Shown here piece after piece: positions 60,279 through 64,000 of a stretch of 64,000 nt of DNA. The notes beneath the pieces are model-generated. The model searched no databases. It saw only the letters and a list, made by a program, of their open reading frames with translations, and had not been told where the DNA came from. Source of the stretch: [Phialemoniopsis] sp. UDSM-2020 (lineage: Eukaryota > Ascomycota > Sordariomycetes > Thyridiales > Thyridiaceae). Location: assembly GCA_018873225.1 (NCBI GenBank), contig JAEILZ010000002.1, forward strand, positions 620,001 through 684,000. Reading direction: 5' to 3'. The position numbers were made by a program, and so were the translations under genes. The stretch's first letter is position 1. Every line of letters begins with the position of its first letter.

Positions 60279-60993
60279 TATGAGTGGTGAATACAGTGGG
60301 AGTTACGAAGCGCAAGTTTAGACAGATAGATAGCGACTTGAACAGAAAAAAGCCAGGTGAAGAGCATGGAGTTCAAATCCATCCAACAAGACCGGGAAGA
60401 TCCCCACCAAGCCGCATTAGTGGCTGATCCAACTCACAGATCAGCTCTTTTGAAAAGCTTTTTTCACTTTGACCAAATACCAATATAAATCTTTTCGAGG
60501 GCCGTCGCAAAACGCCTGAAAGCGTTGCAGAACTCTTCCGATCCTTCATCGGCATCGTCGCTTATTGCTTTCTTGGTCAAACGACTGAAGCCCCCAAGGA
60601 CGCTCCCACGGTTTCTCAAAGACGAGCAAGAAAATCTGGACAAATATCGAACCAATTGGGCAATTGGTGACTTACGTGTACAAAATATTCTGAATGTATT
60701 ATGTGTAATGAGATGAAGAGATTCCCGGAACAATCTCGACTAGTTGCGATTTGAATCACCATTGTCGCGGGACGCTTTGCCTGTGCTCCAAGTCTACACA
60801 CAACTCCCTACAACTATGGCAGTACACCTGATTCTCGCTACGAGGGTCAGCTGTACTTGCCTCGGACTATAAGCGTCGGGATGCCATAAATGGGGGGTAG
60901 ACGGGACTGTCACGGCTGTGGCAGAACTAGAATATGAAACGCCATGTCTAATTCCTACTCTATGCTACAGAATCCCGTTCTTCACAGCATTCG
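60279..60993. other. intergenic, about 715 bp
   Basis: Between the kinase-like gene's start and the 3' end of the hydroxyacid dehydrogenase gene. Short frames only (60464-60733 minus, 60525-60716 plus). A GTTCAAATCC stretch near 60371 looks like a tRNA B box, but no cloverleaf forms. Confidence 0.4.
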
Positions 60994-62212
60994 CTAGTAC
61001 CCAAGCGCCTTGTCAATGTGATTGATAAGAGGCTTGCCGTCTCGCATCCGCTCAAAGTTGGCCTTCATGATCTGCAGGATCCGCTGGCTGTACTTTGTCG
61101 AGTTGCCGCTGACGTGCGGCGTGATGATGACGTTCTTGGCCTTCCACAGCGCGTGGTCCTGCGGCAGCGGCTCAGGGTCCGTGACATCGAGCGCCGCGCC
61201 GCGGATCTGGCCCTCGTTCAGGGCCGTGATGAGGTCGTCCGCCTTGACGATGGGTCCGCGCGCAATGTTGCTGACGAAAGTGCGGCGCTTGCTCATAATC
61301 TTGAACTGCTCGGCGCCGATCATTCCTTCAGTCTTTTTCGTGAGGGGCAGTGTGATGATGAGCAGATCGATGTCGGCGAGGAATTCGTTGATCTGGTCGG
61401 CGCCGTGGAACCAGCGCGACGGGAATTCGCCCTCCGGGTCACCGAGGCCGGGCTCGGCGTAGGCTTCGTCGCGGCGCGACTCCGGCGTCGGGCGCTCGTG
61501 TAGGGTGTAGGCGTGGACGTCCATGCCGAAGGCGCGGGCGACGCGTGCGCACTGGCGGCCTATGGCGCCGTAGCCGAGGATGCCACTGCCAGTGTGTTAG
61601 GTGGGTGTCTGCGACAGGCTGTGGGTAGGACTCACGCTCGAAGGCCGACTGCATCTTCAGTGTCGACGTCCGACTCGGGCATCGTCCACCGGCCGACCTT
61701 TTGGTCGTCGAGGTATGCCGGGACTAAAAAGGAAATCAGTCGGTTGCCCATTGAGTGATACATTTGCTTCGTCCACTTACTCTTATGCTGGTGTGCGAGA
61801 AACGTGGAGAATACCCATTCCGCTATTTGCGGTCTACCATTACATCAGTCCATGCTGTCGTAGCTAGGGTATGGAGAACAAACCCATGGATGCCATTTGC
61901 GGTGCAGAATTTGATATCGCTCTTCTCTTCAAACAGTGGCAGGCCTTGAATCTGATTGCAGCCGGCGCTGGTGAGCTGCACGTATTTCAAGTTCGGAACC
62001 TGGTCACGCGTGGGGAAGATGTTCCACGACAGGATCGCCGTGGCCGACTTGAGCAGCTCCTTGTCGACATCCTCGGGCAAGGACTTGTCGTACACCTTGT
62101 TACCGATCGGTGCGACCTTGATGCCGGGGCTGACGGTGTCGAGGGTTGCGCGGAATTCCTCAATGGGAATGTAGGGCATGAGAATGAGGAGGACATCCTT
62201 TTGTTGAGACAT
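60994..62212 (-). CDS. D-isomer-specific 2-hydroxyacid dehydrogenase
   Basis: Four exons: 62212-61884, 61833-61781, 61723-61636 and 61585-60994; 353 residues. Joins restore NGIHGPQIAEWVFSTFLAHQHK and LRAGILGYGAIGRQCARVARAFGM, the latter being the GxGxxG NAD(P) site. Catalytic residues are in place: Arg in NIARGPIV, Glu in DVTDPEPLP and His in ITPHVSGNS. The LQLTSAGCNQ-like region (YVQLTSAGCNQI) is the substrate-binding loop. Family members interconvert 2-oxo and D-2-hydroxy acids such as glyoxylate or phenylpyruvate. The 53-nt second exon is easily missed by simple frame calls. The protein is complete, with no targeting sequence seen. Confidence 0.9.
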
Positions 62213-62745
62213 CTTGCTGAAGGACGGCTGTAAGCCGATGAGAACGATGAGTGTGGCACGGGTTCGGGGTTATAGTAAGTTACTTTGTCCACGGTCGCGT
62301 GTGTGCGGAGGGATGTGACGTTGATGTGGTCCGGGGCCGGAGGAGGAACGTCGGGAGGCGGCTCAAGCTTTTGAGGGGTTTGTCGGGTCTCAAGCAAGAG
62401 TCACAGTAACCCCACAGCGGCCAAGAAAGAAGTGCTCAATTCCGAGTTTAGCAGTTTATCCCGCGCGGGCACGCCAGCGATAACAATGTTTATCTCATCG
62501 CTTCTGCGCTCGATTGGTTATTTAGATAAACATGGTCGCCAGACTGAGGAGACGGCGCCCTCTGGGAACATAGCACTAAGCCCAAAAGCGCCTAAACGTC
62601 TCCATTTGGAGGCGGCCATGGGTGTTCGGTTCCGCCCGAGATGATTCACAATCGGAACGCAACTCCGGCAAGGGTCCTAAACGCTGTGACAATAATCGCT
62701 ATCGATGAATTCAATGGATTCTACTTTTGTAATCCTATGCAGATC
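62213..62745. other. intergenic, about 530 bp
   Basis: Promoter of the hydroxyacid dehydrogenase gene and 3' side of the MFS gene. No supported frame. Confidence 0.4.
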
Positions 62746-64000
62746 CTAGACCTTCGCCCACATCTTTCCGCGACTTAAGTACATCCTCGCCGCGATATAG
62801 AACCCAGACCCGGCAAAGAGCATTGCGCCCGTAAACGCCTGCAGCTTGTAGTACTCGCCCCCGTCGGCCGACACCAGCGCGCCGCCGATCGGACCGCCGG
62901 CAAGCGACGCCACCGCTACAAACAAGTTCATGCTGCCCGTCCGGGATCCCACCTCGCGGATATCGGAGATCTGCGCCACGATGGCCGGCGTCAGCGACGT
63001 GAAGGCGCCCGAGTTGTAGCCGAATAGCGCCGCAAACACGAAAGCCGCGGCCTCACCGCGCGTCGGCAGCCATACGCCCAGGACCATGACGCCCGTCAAC
63101 GCGGCCGCCGTCAGCGACAGATTGAAGTTCCCGCACCGGTCGGCCGCCCAGCCCATGCTGACGCGGCCGAACGCGCTGCCAGCGTTGAACACCGAGGCCA
63201 GCGCGCTCGCCAAGATGGGCCGCATGCCGATGTAGGACCCGTAGGCAATCAGAAAAGTGATGACGACGAAGATGCCGAGCGCGAAGAAGAGCGACGCCGT
63301 GGCCGTGAGGACGAACTCTGGGTCGCCGAACGGCCGGACGAACGACATGAGGGCGAAGCCGCGCGGGTGCGGCGGGATGCGGGACTTCACCGTCAGGTTG
63401 ACGAACACGAGAAGGCCGAGGAAGATGAAGGCGCAGACGCGCATGGTCCAGCCGAAGCCGATGGTCGGCATGAGACGCTCGACCATGAGCGGGAGGATGA
63501 CTCCCGCGAGGCTGGACCCGGCGGCCGTGATGCCCATGGCCACGGCGCGGCGCTGCTCGAACCACGTCGCCACGCAGCTGAAGCTCGGGTAGAGGATCAT
63601 GCTCGAGCCGATGGGGCTGCAAAAGCCCTGCGCGAGGACAATCTGGTAGTATTCTGTCGAGATGGAGGCCATCATGATGCCAAACACGTGCATGAAGGAG
63701 CCGAGAAGGAGGAGGTACCGAGGACCATAATTATCGAAGAGTCGCCCGACGATAGGACCCTGCGGCTTGTTAGGGGGCGCATTCGGTTTGGCAGACGCCA
63801 GGTCCGACTTACAGAGACGGATATCATGCATCCCATCAGCCCGGGGATCCATGCCACGGTACTCGGACTGTAATTGCTAAGCTGATGGGTCTGATAATAT
63901 GCCTGGAAAACACCCGAGCCTGCATTTCATATAGGTTAGCTGCGAAGTCCTCTGTGGCGATCCCATATCAAATAGGTGACTCACAATTGGTCCATCCGAA
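62746..64000 (-). CDS. MFS transporter, monocarboxylate transporter-like (5' end off the window)
   Basis: Right-edge partial. Visible exons: 64000-63985, 63919-63813 and 63759-62746; 378 residues. The splice chain reads FGWTNCSGVFQAYYQTHQL, a version of the NSFGVFQ..Y motif after TM1 of MCT-like carriers. SNYSPSTVAWIPGLMGC and GPIVGRLFDNYGPRYLLLLG follow, and nine or more further hydrophobic helices with WFEQRRAVAMGITAAGSSLAG between TM4 and TM5. Missing are the N-terminus with the DGG motif and most of TM1. It ends KMWAKV. A distant relative of the MCT-like carrier at 35-36.5 kb. Substrate unknown. Confidence 0.88.

Noticed and set aside
60310..60383. Possible tRNA from a GTTCAAATCC B-box-like stretch
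   Set aside because: No acceptor or anticodon stems form, and no fitting A box.
63053..63622. 189-codon alternative minus-strand frame in the right-edge MFS gene
   Set aside because: Arg/His-rich shadow of the MFS coding frame.

Overview
This window is nuclear DNA of a filamentous ascomycete (Pezizomycotina). Genes are spaced 0.1-2.7 kb apart on both strands. Most are split by short introns (about 48-110 nt) with GTRNGT-type donors, internal CTAAC/CTGAC-like branch sites and YAG acceptors. The gene content is typical of such fungi: Zn2Cys6 regulators, HET-domain proteins, WSC and MAPEG proteins, a berberine-bridge-type oxidase and monocarboxylate-type MFS carriers. Nothing in it fixes the genus. 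All coordinates and exon joins below were worked out by hand from reading frames and splice signals. I saw no rRNA, CRISPR array, intact transposon or convincing tRNA.

Layout. 0-2.5 kb: tail of a probable transcription factor, an F-box-like protein and a small cysteine-rich secreted protein. 2.5-5.1 kb: no supported gene. 5.1-13.6 kb: a secreted FAD oxidase, a HET-domain protein, an NmrA-like protein, an Old Yellow Enzyme-type reductase and a short Zn2Cys6 regulator. 13.7-24.2 kb: two divergent paralogous AIG1-like P-loop GTPases (one with a WD40 tail, one with a coiled coil and a C-terminal hydrophobic segment), followed by a 1705-residue HSP90-like ATPase ending in a nuclease-like (DUF3883/NO VEIN-type) domain. 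24.8-28.6 kb: a four-TM protein and an UNC93-like transporter, convergent. 30.8-31.9 kb: a solo SesB-like alpha/beta hydrolase. 32.9-40.5 kb: a possible metabolic mini-cluster of Zn2Cys6 factor, monocarboxylate-type MFS, cytochrome P450 and alpha/beta hydrolase. 40.5-43.3 kb: broken open frames only. 43.3-53.0 kb: a mosaic secreted protein with a phospholipase A2-like centre, a solo lipoyl-domain protein, a second HET protein and a large GPI-type WSC protein. 54.5-64.0 kb: SDR reductase, MAPEG protein, epoxide hydrolase, protein kinase-like protein, 2-hydroxyacid dehydrogenase and the 3' part of another MFS carrier.

How the genes may work together. The strongest theme is self/non-self recognition or innate immunity. 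Two HET proteins, a solo SesB-like hydrolase (a domain known as an N-terminal effector of fungal NLR-like proteins), the GTPase pair and the HSP90-like ATPase-nuclease lie within about 42 kb. The GTPase pair plus ATPase is my best candidate for an undescribed system. The link between them is inference from architecture and proximity. A second theme is oxidative or detoxifying metabolism (OYE, P450, epoxide hydrolase, MAPEG, SDR, MFS), but no polyketide or peptide synthase backbone is present.
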